This document shows, in pieces, positions 31,190 through 44,000 of a stretch of 64,000 nucleotides of DNA. How positions within the stretch are numbered: position 1 is the stretch's first letter; every line of letters begins with the position of its first letter. This stretch comes from Timema cristinae (Eukaryota; Arthropoda; Insecta; Phasmatodea; Timematidae), in assembly GCA_039000515.1 (NCBI GenBank), contig JBCFYV010000012.1, positions 129,652,652 to 129,716,651 of the forward strand, given 5' to 3'. Under the pieces are notes generated by a model, which was not told the DNA's origin, ran no database searches, and was given only the letters and a program-made list of their open reading frames with translations. The position numbers and the translations under genes were made by a program.

Positions 31190-33790
31190 CAAGTGGTTCC
31201 AAACATTTTGTGGCCCATCTCCCCTTTCTGGAGGTTGACTAACACCCATCGCCCCCTTTTCATTTTGTGCCTAATTTTAATTTGAAGTAAGGTGTAAATA
31301 ATAAAGCAGTTTTATTATTATAAACAATTTTACTACCGTATATAAAAACAACCAAAGCAGTTTTATCCGGTCACTCTTGAATAAAATAGAAAAAAATGTA
31401 CATTTTTTACAGATTTTTTTAAATAACAAAGAAGTGAAATAATTAACTAAGATCATTGATGTACATTTAAAAAACAGGAGTACATGTTTTCATTTTTAAA
31501 TTGGAATCTGGAAAAATTAAGAAAGTTGACAGTTAAAATTTGAAAAAATAAATGAAAGTTTGAAAATTTGTTATTGTTTTATTTTACCTTTTCAATGGCT
31601 GCTTTGTGCTTGGTGGATTTCAGTTAAAGCTTGAATATCCGGCTTTATGTTCGTCAAGTTCAGGCGCAAGTCTCCTTTGAGGCAAATGTTCAACTTATTT
31701 CTTTGTTTTGTGAGGAGCTGGAAAACAGAACTAAATCCTTTTTCAACTAAATATGTTGACAGGAACAAGATGAGAAGTGGTTCAGTTTTTCCCCACAGTT
31801 GTGGATAAGTGTCCATAATCTTCACCCAGCCTAACTCGTAACCGTTCTGCTTGAAAATGATTTTCGCCTCACAGTCATACTTCAGATATAGAAACTCTGT
31901 CTGCAAAGAGTTATCAAGCTTATTCACAGCTTCAAATGAGAATGGATCTAGAATCATATCCAGAATATGTAACTTGGTCAAAGCTTCAAATCTTGATTCC
32001 ATGTCAATTTTTAACTGGTCAAGATGATTAGTAAAAATTAGGATTTTGTCTTCTGCCAGTTCAGGAGTCCCGTTAGCTGACACTGAACACTTTTTAAGGG
32101 TCGGAAACTGAATCAGTTCTTTACGGCCAATATTTACCTTGTGAATATCAAACTTGGCGATGAATGATGAAATAATTCCTTTGGCCTTGATAAGGTTCAT
32201 CTTGTTTCCTTGAAGCCTTATATTGACTTCGTTCATTTTTTCAAAAATATCTGTAAGGTACGCAAGTTCCAACTTGCGTTGCTTCAAATTCTCACTTAAA
32301 ACAGGATCAGACGTGTCGAGAAACTCAGTAACCATGTCAAATAATTCGAAGAAACGGCGCAAACAGTTTCCTTTGGAAAGCCACCTCACGGCCGTATGTA
32401 GAAGCAAACGTTCGAATTCCTCATCATTTTCATCGCAAAGTTGTCGGAACAGACGGTCATTGAGGGAATTAGCTTTAATCTTGTTGACACCAGAAATGAC
32501 CAGTTTTAGGGTTTCATGCAGGACACCACTCAATTTTTTCGCAGCTAAGTGTTGACGATGAATGACACAGTGAATAGTGATGACCTCTGGCACTTCTTTC
32601 TTAAGGTGGGCTAGAATCCCAGCATGACGACCTGACATGGCAGGAGCACCGTCTGTTGCGCAAGCGCTCACGTTTGTTAGGGGAATCTCTTTTTCCTCAA
32701 AATAATCTTGTACCACTTTAAAAATCGACGATCCCTTCGTATCAGTGATCAAAGTTCTAGCAAACAGCATTTCCTCGGTAATTTACTTTTGTTCATTGAT
32801 AAACCTCACATAAGCTAATAAAATTGCTTTGTTATCAATCACAGTTGATTCATCAATCTGCAATGCAAATTTACTTTTTTTCAACAAATTGGTGAGTTTG
32901 GATTCAACGTCTGTGGCCATTTCGTCAATTCGCCTGGAAACAGTATTGTTGCTCAAAGGAACCAATTGACTTATCTTATTACTAGGGCCCTCGCCTAGCA
33001 TGATTTCAACAATTTTTTTGGTTGCCGGTAAAACAAGAGTTTCGCCAATTGTGTGAGGTTTACCACATTTAGCGATGAATAAAGACACCTCGTAAGAAGC
33101 AAGAAGACCTTTGTCAAGATCGGTTGCTCGTTTTTTAAATAATTCACTCACACTAGGCCGTTTAACAGCTTTAGCTTTGAGGTGTTGAAAATAACTAAGT
33201 TCTTTACTAACTTTATCACTGTGTACTCTTGATAAATGAACTTTCATTCGCGAAGGCTTCTTGGCTTCATTACTAGTAAATGTTTTATCGCACAAAAGAC
33301 AATGTGGAAACTGCACATTTTGCGGTGACGTGATAAAACCGAATTTTAAATACTCAGCTGAGTATTGACGACACTTCTTCTTTTCTGAATCCATTGTGCA
33401 TGAACTTCTACACTTCAAAACAAACGCACAAAAACAGAAAAGACACGCACAAAAACTGATGGTGAGGCACACAAAGGCTAGTGAAGACTGAAGACGAATG
33501 TAGGTCAATGGCAAGTGTGTTGTGTTGGGAGGAGGGGGAGGGGTTGAGTCACCAGTCGGCCGCGCTGAACAACAACAGGGGGGACTGTGAGGAGGGGTGA
33601 GTGCAGTGAACTCGCCGGCTGAGAATAGCCAGTGACTCGTGCTACCCGGCAACTTCTACTGTACAGTACTATCTTAATTTTTCCCCCTTTGAATACTCAT
33701 CGCCCCCAAATCGCCCCCCACTTATTTATTGCCCCACTGATAACCATAATCGCCCACTTGGGGGCGATCGCCCCAGGTTGGGAACCACTG
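31190..33790 (-). mobile_element. hAT-Charlie/Buster element, nearly intact, 2601 bp
   Basis: Terminal inverted repeats: left aagtggttcc (31190) and right ggaaccactg (33790), matching the hAT-Charlie consensus CAGTGGTTCY. They are flanked by 8-bp target duplications acttagac (31182-31189) and acctagac (33791-33798), fitting the nTCTAGAn preference. One transposase gene fills the middle. Confidence 0.92.
31592..33394 (-). pseudogene. hAT (Charlie/Buster, ZBED5-like) transposase, one premature stop
   Basis: Start at ATG 33394 (MDSEKKKCRQYS). 600 codons remain in one frame, broken only by TAA at codon 204 (32783-32785). BED zinc finger C32-x2-C35-H53-x4-H58. Catalytic RNase-H fold: LQIDESTVIDNKAILLAY (first Asp), SACATDGAPAMSGRHAG (second Asp) and the CVIHRQHLA box, which matches the hAT CxxH. 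Then AVRWLSKG and a C-terminal dimerisation region with LFLSTYLVEKGFSSV holding the expected Glu. Full length for the family. The lone stop and slightly mutated left TIR suggest recent death. The frame upstream of the ATG is open but is not protein-like. Confidence 0.92.
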
Positions 33791-34411
33791 ACCTAGACGA
33801 ATAAATCTTACTAACGCAGCCAAACACGCGTGTGGAATTAATTAGCGTCAGTAAACCATCTTGTCTGTTAGGTTACCGGTGTGTGCCCACATGGAAGAAA
33901 AAAATTTAACGAAGAATCCATGAAAAAATCTATTAAAACATTTGATGGAAAAATTTTTCAATTATGGAATTTAAGATGGTTTCACCGCTAATAGCACAAA
34001 ACATCGTTGATATTGTACATGGGGAACGTGTAATGCGGCTGATGATGCAGCAAACACGACTCAACGGAAAGCACGGATAAAATAAAATGCCAAGGCAATG
34101 TTTCTCATATCCACAGCTATGGAATACTCGCAACTATCTTATCTGCCTACATGTACGAGTGTGAAAGATATGTTAGGAAAAGTTAATGCAATACACTAAC
34201 AAAAATCGGCATCAAATAAATTACTACTCTTTCAAAAATGTAATGAATACAAAATGGAAATCAATGACTCTGTAGTATAACATGTCACTAAAATTCAGAA
34301 TATGGCACAACTACTTAGCGACCTAGACGAGAAACAATCAAACTCGGCCATCTTGGCGAAGATTTTGGGAAGTCTATCTGGCAAATATAGCACCTTTTTC
34401 CTCTGAATATT

Positions 34412-34681
34412 CTATGAATTTATATTTTTATACCAGCTAATGCTTAAACTTCTATTTTTGTTATTTATCGTACTTCGTTCATAAGATGACATACTTGGTT
34501 GCATGGGGTCATTCTTAATACAAATACTTATATCACTTGGTGGAATAATCGCACTCGAAGTAACCTCCAGGTCCACAACAGATTCACCTACTCCACTGAA
34601 TTCTGATTCTGGATCGAGTTTAGCTCGTTTAGTTACATTTTCAAGCACATTAGAATGACGTTCACATATTGAAGTATTCAC
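34412..34681 (-). pseudogene. hAT (ZMYM1-like) transposase N-terminal fragment
   Basis: Ends with DISICIKNDPMQPSMSSYER and RSLSISWYKNINS, the DP-Q-P...SWY block preceding the TTF zinc finger in ZMYM1-type hAT proteins. The rest is missing. Confidence 0.5.
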
Positions 34682-35149
34682 GGAAGAAGAAGAAAAATCA
34701 TCAAACTACTTTTTTCTCCTTTGTATACAGACATTATTACATTAAAATGATACAACTATATCATCAAGGTACAGCGTTCCCAAAGCTAACCACAGATCAA
34801 TTTACTAACTGACTGCCCTGGCTGACGACAATCCGTGGTCTTGAAGCCAACGTTAAACATAAGATGCGTGCGCAGCATGAGTAGATATTTTTGAGTACGA
34901 AACGTGAGCTTCGAGCATGGCCGAGACCGCAAACAATACCCTATAGCGAATAGAGTGAAAGTGAGAAGGAAATAGAATATGACACTCAGCTGAAATTTAC
35001 TAAAATCACATAGCCTACCTTTTAAACAATGATAGCCTCGTATTTTCTCGTGGCATAATTCTATTATATAAATCATCAGAATTATTACTGATTGTAATTT
35101 AATTTAAATTCGGTAATATTTGCCCCTCCCCCCGCCCTTGGCCTAGAAC

Positions 35150-35530
35150 CACCACTGGCAAAGAAAAGGCTGTAAGAGCTCGCTTGTGATCATGGAAAGC
35201 TATTGTGACCCATTTTGAACAGGTGGCCCGTCTAAAAGACAATGATGGTGCTAAAGCTAAGAGTGTGAGAAAAAGTCTAACGCAATTTAGATTTGTTAAG
35301 CTGTTCTACTTTCTTTGGGATTTCTATAGGAAATTGAACCCATTAAGTGTGGAATTTCAAAATAAGGAACTTCTGATCTTGTATCTGAAAATAAAAACTG
35401 AACACTCTAGCTCAGTTTTGGCAGACCTATAATTTAGTGTTGGACCAAGCAAACAAGAGTTCTTGAACCAGATATCCATTTCAAGGATGTGCAGCTGACT
35501 AACATTCAGAATGGGGCGCAATAGTCTCAG
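35150..35530 (+). pseudogene. hAT (ZNF862-like) transposase fragment
   Basis: The frame at 35205-35432 reads HFEQVARLKDNDGAKAKSVR and FVKLFYFLWDFYRKLNPLSV, which fits the mid-region of ZNF862-type hAT transposases. Flanking frames are broken. Confidence 0.55.
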
Positions 35531-36202
35531 GCTGTAAGAGGAAGCTTAATTAACTATGCAAAAATATATATCACAGAAAGATTGCAATATATATCAGGAG
35601 CATTCCATATGAAATCAATACATCCCACAACATGACCTTCTTTGTGAACTTGGCAACTCGGCACTTTACAAAATAGGCTCTAGCTCGAATAATATTAAAC
35701 GTAGAAGTTACCTAATGGGCTCATTATAAAAATGTATGTTGAAGAGCTTTAAAAAGATACCGTACACATGCATGTAAAATATAAAGTTTTCAAGGTCATT
35801 AAATTTAATATTTAAACTTAAATTTCATAAAAGAATTAGGTTTTAAATTTTTTTTAAATTGAGCTCAAACATACATTAGTATTGAGCATGTTTACCGTAT
35901 ATTAACTTGGGGAAAGTATGGGTTCAAGAGTTATACATGATTGAATTAAGGCAGGTGTGGGAAATGTCAACATTACATCTATGCATTTGGCCTATCATAG
36001 CATATATATGTTTAAATTAGTTAGTAAAATAAGATTTGGTAATTTGTATGTTATTTAAAAACAAAAATATATCATTAGTAGAGTCTATAATAGTTGGAAA
36101 AAAAATCAAACTGAACTTTATTAGGGCATAGCCTACAATAAATGTTATTGAAATTGTATATTTAAATATTTTACTTTCTACTGGGCTGTCAGATATTGAT
36201 TC

Positions 36203-36490
36203 TCACACTATGATACTGTTTTTTTTTTTAGTTAATGTGTAAGTTCGTCCCGTAGCAGTGAACAGTTCAGCCTTCAGTAATGTAGATGATTTGGAAATTT
36301 TAAGAATGTCTGATGTGAAGTAAGCTGATGATCCAAATGGCTGTAAAAGATTTACTTTCACTTCTTCAGGAAGTTCATAAGTGTTTAAAATACATCCTAA
36401 CCACCACTGACTATCGTACATACATGTAACAAAACCTGTAATGTCAATATAATCTAGAATTGATGAGGTGTGTGCTTCCTTAAATTTCAC
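36203..36490 (-). pseudogene. unclassified transposon protein, C-terminal fragment
   Basis: Reads ITGFVTCMYDSQWWLGCIL, EEVKVNLLQPFGSSAYFTSD and ATGRTYTLTKK. The same kind of Tudor-like module (CxYDxxWWxGxVL...EVxVxFL) ends several unclassified invertebrate transposon proteins, possibly the family seen at 40058-40992. Confidence 0.45.
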
Positions 36491-38719
36491 AGATCCAGAA
36501 TAGATTTCATTTCTTAATGCATTAGGCGTTTGTGAAGTAAATGAATGGAACTTTTAAGTGACAATAGTTATTGGTCACGTGGAAAAAAAATTTCTTGAGG
36601 AATCTTTTCTTCATCATTATATCGTTTAGAACTAAAGTATATAAAATTAGCTCCTTTTATATTTGAATTTGCCTAGTAACATATTGAGGAGGAGTCATTA
36701 TTTGGTCATCATAGAGACGTTACAAGCTAGCGCGAGATGCCAACCATTTGACTGTGATCCCCACACCGTTACATGCATTTTTTCGTGACTGGTTGCAAAA
36801 AAAGGCCATTTAGCTTTCAGACCAAAGTCCCCCTCATTAACACACAAGTTAGCAAAATTCTTTCTGTTCTTGTGTGACCTACCCCCAACATTATCCCACA
36901 CAAATTACACATAGAGGTAAGCATAAGAGAGTTATACATTTATTTCATAAATAACATGGTACAGCTCAATGATGGAGAGGCACGTAAGAGTTATAGCGTT
37001 AACCAAGGACATAAGCCAGATGGGCTACAAGACACAAGGGTTACCGCCAAGGCCAGATGGGCACTAAAATAATAACAAACACAGGCGGCTCCTTATTCTT
37101 AGACGTCCCAAAATGGCGTCATCAGAGAATGGCAATAAAAATATAATAAATTGGTCTCCTGTTACATAATAATAAATGTCTTTTAATCTCATGGGCAGAG
37201 AGCCAACACATGCCCAAAATCCAAAACATTAGGTGAGACAAGAGCTCAAGTACCTAACCTAAACAACGATAGGGGCATTAATATAATACCTGACAAAATA
37301 CAAAGTCCAAAGTCAAGTAAGAATACCTAAAAGTTTTCATAACAAACAGAGCGCCCTCCGCGGATATAAGCACTGGCCGGCTCGCGGCCCCACATTTAAC
37401 TAACCTAGAAAGGAAAACAAGGTGGCAAATATAAACTATCCCTACCCTTCTAAATAGGTCATGATGGCAAAAATTAAAGTTAACATAACGTAGCTTTCCC
37501 AGGTTAGTTATACCAAATCACAAAACTTTCCGTGATGCGGAAATTCAAGGTACAAAAAATATTAATGAAGACAAAGGTTTTCCCCAAGTTAACATTGCCT
37601 TAAGGGCAAGGACCAAAATATCTTATCGTAGCATTATATATTAATCATAGCTATATATAAATATACTGAAGTCCGAGACATTGAATTTTGAAAGATAGAT
37701 GTTTTAAAGCCAAAGTGAATTTAGAAAAGAGTGACGAGCCTACATAATAGTTAGGCTATTTACCTTGTAAGTCCAGAGTGTAATGTGTGTCTCTACTCTG
37801 GACTCTAACCATTAAATACCTTACGGTAATCATGTGTTCTCAGTGCGTGGAGTAAAAGGGGGGGGGGGGTTCGAGAACAATTTCGAGAGCATACGAGCAT
37901 TGGTCACAAGCACAAATACAGTCCATAGAAGATTTAGAATGCGCCTGGCAGCGCGCGCAGCTCACGCTGATCGACGTTCGCTTGTCTGTTTGTTCACTTG
38001 GAAGAAGGGAATGGGGGACTCTCCCAACACGGCCAGCAGTGAGCCTCGAACTCTGGCTCAGTTGAATGTGGATTTTGTAGTGGAGTGCATTTCGGGTTTA
38101 TTGTAAACGAGTCAACTAGGTGAGTGGCTTGGTGAGTGATACAACTTCTTCTATGTCATGTTGTAACAAAGTTGCACTTGTATTGTGCTGCAAAACCATC
38201 AGAGAAGTAAATTATTTGCTTTAGTTAGTTATCAAATTGATCACACACAAACTATAGCATATGTCGTTGAAATAAACTAAAACTGTATCATGGGTCAAAA
38301 AATCTACCATACTTAAATCTTTCATTGTGCTTCCTTTATTATAATACACACACATATATGGGTGCCACTATCTCAGGCAAGAATACATTTTTAATGCCAA
38401 AGCTCAGAAAATTTAGAAAACCTTACTTGGTTATCAGGAGATATTTCTTCTTAAAAAACATATACAGTTATTTAAGACTTTTTGCGCATGCAATTTCTTA
38501 CCTTCCAGCTTTATGGATACAGAGTCTTTTTTTTTTCAGGCATGGCACGGCTTATCTCATTACTGTTATAAAATGTATTCACAAAATCAATTGTTTCATT
38601 ACTCAATACTTTTCCAAGTTTTGGATTGGGTGATGAAAGAATTCCTTTATCTTTCATCAGGTTCTTTGATTTTCTTGCTATAAAATTAGATGTGCCAAAT
38701 TATATCTGTATCTTATAAA
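36491..38719. other. unannotated spacer
   Basis: AT-rich with a poly-G run at 37859-37868. Open frames at 36698-36901 and 37834-38106 lack domain matches. The stretch 36900-37480 has the composition of a dispersed repeat, which I cannot name. Confidence 0.4.
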
Positions 38720-39545
38720 CCCTTTGAGTGTAAACGTCGCTAAGAGCGATGCGAATAATATATGCTAAAATTTCCAGCGTCGCTTATAGCAATCCCATGT
38801 TTTAGAGCTCTTAGTTCAGTATTTAGTCAACAGATAGGGGAGATTTTATTTCCACTTCATTATAGTATGTTCAAGCTACTTTTATATTGTCTCTGCACCT
38901 AGAGTTTCGATATATCGAACACGAAAATTATTTTCCAACTTTATGAGTTTTATCTTTGGCCTTGTTTATAAACAACACAGTTGCTAAGGGGAAAGCTGTG
39001 ATTTAATAAAAAATACTCGCAATAGTTAGAGATAACTCAAGTGACAGTAATCAATTTTGTTAGTGATTCTGAATTTATAAATAATGAAAATTAATAGGAA
39101 TTATCTTCAAGTGAAAGTGAAAGATTGGAACAAGTAGAAGCGGCGATAGCGCGAGTGTCAACACGAGTGACTCTGATTGTAATGAAAGGAAGACCAGGAT
39201 ACTCCACCACAGCCTCACATATTTATGCGGAAATACCAGGTTTGACGCATGCTCCCCCTTCTTATTCCAGGCCAATTATTTATTCTAGACTTATCCCTGC
39301 TAAAGTTGATGGTCGCCGAGACAAACAGATATGTCCATCAATATATGCAGTCATACAGAAACCTATCTACAAATTCCAGAGCTAATAAGTGGATACCTAC
39401 AACTGCTGGAGAAATAAAAGCTTTTATAGCTTGCATCCTGAACATGGGTATAGTTCATAAACCAACCGTTTACAGTTTGGTCAAAAGAAGCATTGGTGGG
39501 GCATTCCATCGTCACGGGTGGGACACTAGCACTACGCTTCTCTTA
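38720..39545 (+). mobile_element. piggyBac element, 5' end and start of transposase
   Basis: The left terminus ccctttgagtgtaaacgtcg follows a degenerate TTAA (taaa, 38716-38719). Subterminal palindromes (gtcgct...agcgac-like) are typical. Transposase pieces in two frames (39125-39551): AETNRYVHQYMQSYRNLS, KWIPTTAGEIKAFIACIL and NMGIVHKPTVYS, matching the DDE_Tnp_1_7 N-terminal region of PGBD4-like proteins. The catalytic core is missing; the element is truncated near 39545. Confidence 0.8.
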
Positions 39546-40057
39546 TTTTGACAGTAAATATCTCATATAATATAAATTATAGTTTGTCAATATGGTATGA
39601 TAGCAATAGTTTACTCAAATCTGCACCACCTGGCTATGATAAAAATATATTTCACAGTTCAGATGTGAAATTAAGGAGCCTTAAACTACTGTCACGGGTG
39701 GGACGAAAAAAAGACATTCCTTGTAACACAGCAGATGGTGTTAAGAAAACTCTGTGAATTAATGAGCAAAAAATATATAATATCATTAATTCTGAAATAA
39801 TGAATGTTTGACACACACATTGCAATTAAAAACTAAGTAAAAAAATGACAATAATTTTGTATATATTAATATTTACTGTGTCACGGGTGGGACACCTTTC
39901 TAATGTATTTAAAAGAACAGCATTACAAACACATATCAAAAACATTCTGTAACTTATAGATATGATTAATAATCTATTGAACCAGTTCAAAAGGTTTTTC
40001 CAAACTATTTTATCCCTAATTCTTACTAAACACACTTAAAAGTAAATGAATTAGATT

Positions 40058-40992
40058 TCACTGTTCACACACATCTACTTTACCAGGGAATTTATAGAAA
40101 ATACTGTTTCTGACATTCTTTATCTCTGGTGTTGGTAATATGCCAAGAATCTGGTCAAAAGTCACAAACGAAATGTCCTTTTCATTAGTTTTAAATTGGT
40201 TTCCACTGTCCCCAACATTCCTCAAAAACATTACTTTTACCTCCCCATCATCTTCTATAGAGGTCTGAGCAATACCAGCATATCTGTACTTAGTTGAAAT
40301 GTCAGTCTTCTTGCTTTTGGAGGTTGTGAATTTGACTAGCAAAAAATAACCTGTCGTTATATATGCGACTGTAGGAGCCTTTGTTGGAACCATGCCATTG
40401 GATGCATCCAATGGATAAGTTTCACGAGCTGCATTGCCAGAATCGCTCTCCGGGTAGACACCTGAGAAGTCAAGCTTGAAAACTCTGAACTTGGAAAGCT
40501 CTGATCGGAAAGTGCACCCTACAATCAAACTTTCCTTATTGTAGTCCTTAAAAAAGTGTAGTGACTGTAGCTTGTCAATACCATTTACAAACCTCCATCT
40601 TTCATCCAGCATCTTTTTATTTATTTCGACTTCTTCTGGTAAAAGGTGTATTATTTTGACATTTTCTACTGAAGAGCAGGCCACTTCTAAAAATCTTTAG
40701 CATTATCAATTTGAACCTTGCGTTGTTTCCCTCTGCTCCACACAGCCCTTTTCACAGCAGCACAAATTCCATCAACCGCTCCCTTACTGTGAGAGGTGGC
40801 AAAAAGTAACACTCTTCTTGGCATAAAACAAAGGTTTGTTAGTGTGAACCGATTTTTAAATTGGGATGCTGCTCCATCAGAGAATATCTTTATTTCCCTC
40901 AGATCATTTAATTCCTGCTTCAACTCACTGATGATTCTCTTAAGACAGGCAAAAACAGCATACTTATAATGGCTCAACACATCAGTTACAAT
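40058..40992 (-). pseudogene. unclassified transposase-like protein, truncated by the assembly gap
   Basis: Minus strand. The upstream part (40992-40687) holds IKIFSDGAASQFKNRFTLTN and ATSHSKGAVDGICAAVKRAV, a DG..SQFKN ... SHxKGxxDG signature of a DDE-like transposon protein family found in many invertebrates, whose superfamily I cannot name. A one-base shift at 40684 leads into the second frame with YRYAGIAQTSIEDDGEVKVM, FVTFDQILGILPTPE and IFYKFPG. The N-terminus is lost in the run of N. Confidence 0.65.
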
Positions 40993-41092
40993 NNNNNNNN
41001 NNNNNNNNNNNNNNNNNNNNNNNNNNNNNNNNNNNNNNNNNNNNNNNNNNNNNNNNNNNNNNNNNNNNNNNNNNNNNNNNNNNNNNNNNNNN
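40993..41092. other. assembly gap (100 N)
   Basis: Exactly 100 N, a conventional gap of unknown size. The right flank is a degenerate repeat, so the gap probably hides more of it. Confidence 0.99.
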
Positions 41093-41335
41093 TCGATCAT
41101 CTATAGTCGATAAACATAATCGATAGTCGATAATCAGTAGTCGATAGTCGAAAGTCACTAGCCGATAATCGATAGTCGATTGTTGATTGTCGTTAGTCGA
41201 AAGTCAATACTCGATAATCTATGAACGATTGTTGATAGTCGATTTACGAGTAGTAGATGTTCAAATATCGATAGTCAATAGTTGATTATTGATAGTCGAT
41301 ATTCGATTGTCTTTAATCGATAGACGATAGTCGAT
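41093..41335. repeat. degenerate TCGATAG-type array
   Basis: Short, irregular units such as tagtcgataatcgatagtcg with many substitutions. The array touches the assembly gap. Confidence 0.8.
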
Positions 41336-41625
41336 TAAATCTAAGACCTAATTCAAGTCCTAAGTCTAAGTTTATGTCCTAAGTCAAAATCCTAAGTCTA
41401 ATTCTAAGTCCTAAGTCTAGATCCTCAGTTTAATATTTAAGTTAAAGTACTAATTATAAGTTCAAAGTCTATGTCTTAAGTCTAAGTCCTATGTCTAGCT
41501 CTTAAGTCCAAGCCTTAAGACTAAAGTCTATGTCTAAAGTCTAAATCCTAATTCTAAGTCCTTTGTCTTTGTCTATGTCCTAATTTCAATTCCTAATTCT
41601 AAGTTCTAAGTCTAAGTCCTAACAA
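41336..41625. repeat. degenerate CTAAGTC-type array
   Basis: Irregular units of 6-12 bases around taagtcctaagtctaagtcc. It directly follows the TCGATAG array. Not a telomeric motif. Confidence 0.8.
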
Positions 41626-42614
41626 ATTCACTTTATGTTACCTGTTTTTACGGAAACAAATTCACTTTATCAGGGTTGCCACGCACCTGGAAAACATGGA
41701 AAACCGGGAAAAGACAGGGAATTTGTTTGTGTCTGGAAAAAACCGGGAAAACACAGCTCCAGCTAACTTTCGAGTGGCTTTTTCTAAGAAATGGTAAATC
41801 TTAGAGAAAAAAGTATAAGGACAATTTTAGTAAATAATTACCTGATCTACAATTCTAGTCTGAGCTATTTTTATCGTAAAACTAACTGTTTGGCCAAAAA
41901 ATCCAAAAAACCCATTTTTGCGACCTTTGACCATGAATAAAAATTTTTGCACACACGGGATCAATGGGGACTTTTCAGGATTTCATTAGAGTGGTATCCC
42001 TTACGTGCCTGTAAATTTTCAGCTTGTTGTGAATTTATGCAAGGGTCAATGTCTATTTTGACCGGGCTATAGCAATATTTAAAGGTAACAATATAAACGG
42101 TTTATTCAAAACAATAGCAATAGAGCAGAAAACTTTACATGGTCTCATTATATCAAAATGAGTTATGTTGAATATCAAACAAAAGATAATAACTTTATTT
42201 CTTTAAATTGCGCAGATAATTTAAAAGAAAGTTATACACTTGTAGTCTATCCAATATTCAGAAGGGTCAGTATTTAAGAGACAGAACAACATTACGGGTT
42301 GAATTTAATACAGTAAATTAATAATAATAATAATAATAATATCCATCAGGGTGATATACAACTCCTATATAAGGGCCTAATGGGCACCTTGAAACTGTTA
42401 CAAAAGTGTATTTTTATACAAAGAATAAAGACTTCAAATTACGTTAACTTTACCAGTAAATTTTATATAAGATAATTTACATAACGCGAGAGTTTGGCTG
42501 ACAGACTTTAGTCAAACTCCTCCGGGACTATTGATCCTGACTGAGTATTAGGAAATTAAACACTAACTCTATTAACAGTTAATAATATAAATAACCTAAA
42601 ATATTATTTCATTA

Positions 42615-42805
42615 ATAAAAAAGGGAGTATAATCATTAATATAGAGGGAATGAACTATGTAATAATTGATATTGGGGTTGTTAGTTATGTAATCATTAAT
42701 ATTGATGGAGGAAACTATGTAATCATTAATATAGATGGAGGGAATTATGCTATCATTAATATAGAGGAAAGTAACTATTTTATCATTAATATAGAGGGAA
42801 CGAAA
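42615..42805. repeat. 30-bp AT-rich minisatellite
   Basis: Five to six copies of a unit with atcattaatatagaggg and an aactatgta variant part. Its 10-codon period makes an artificial open frame. Confidence 0.8.
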
Positions 42806-44000
42806 TTGTTAACGTTAATAATAACTATCAACTATTTGGATAAATATTATTGCTAATAATGTTAAAAATTAAAATATTCACTTAATACAGAAATTATTTT
42901 ACTAATAAAAATATGTAATAATTATTATATTATCATTACCTATTACTAATAACTAGATTAGTTTTTTAACTTAATATATTTTTTAGGATATGGAAAGAAG
43001 TTAAATATTACAGCCCCATTGTACAATTGCTCATTTTTTTTGCCACAATATAAACAAGATTCTATTAAGTAATATAATTAGTTAATTAAATTTGCAGTTT
43101 AATTATTTTTTAGGACATTCTAGGGCTTAAGTTTTGGTCAGTAGAATTGTAATTTACTGCTGAAAAATATTAATATAATTTTTAAGACCCTAATACATGA
43201 AAATAAAATTGAAACTCATGTTAGTAGCAAAATTCAAATCTCTGTTCAATAATATTTTCCTGTTTCTACCTACATGCATCCCCTTTAAACCTTTACTTCA
43301 CACACTTTGTAGAGAGTTTTATTGTAGCTATTTGTTTTAAAAACGATTCTTGTTTAATCCACAAGCATTTCTTGCCGTCACCAAAAGAAACCTAAATACA
43401 TAAATATATCACGCTAAGCGACATTGAGCCTCTCATAAATTTATTCCTTTCAAATCTCTCCTTTTTGTGTCGTGCATATAAGAGCCTCACCCTCCCAAAC
43501 AGCTGTATTGTGCACAAGATGGTGGGGATTTGAATGAGAGTAGAATATGAACATAACATCATAATCTGGTGACATATTTACACCGAGCTTGGGGCGCTTC
43601 TTGCATTGATACTATTGTTTACTATGCGATACACGCGGTTGCCTTAAGAGCCTCGTCTACTGGGTCCGTTCTTACCTGGAATGACTACAGTTCTATCAAC
43701 AGGAGCCCTCGCTCCCTTACATTTATACCCTGGTGATCAAGTTGGACAGAATTTGAAACAAATCTTAAAAGTGTTATCAATTAAAATCAAATGATATGAG
43801 CCAGTTACTAAACGAAAAGCTTTTTGTGTGGCCGTATTGGAACGAATAGCAACAATTAAAAGCTATGTTCGGACTTGGTTCAAAAAATGTAACAGCCAAA
43901 CATCTTTAAAGATAGAACCTTATTTCGCTCGATCAGCCATTAGTGTACTCCGAAATGTGCGATACTCATCAATGTCTAAGCTGGATACTCACTGGAGTAG
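42806..44000. other. unannotated spacer
   Basis: AT-rich to 43300. The stretch 43400-43760 has more balanced composition but no supportable exon or element. Confidence 0.4.

Noticed and set aside
33395..33652. Upstream extension of the hAT transposase frame
   Set aside because: Pro/Cys-rich, unlike the family, and BED-type transposases start near the ATG at 33394.
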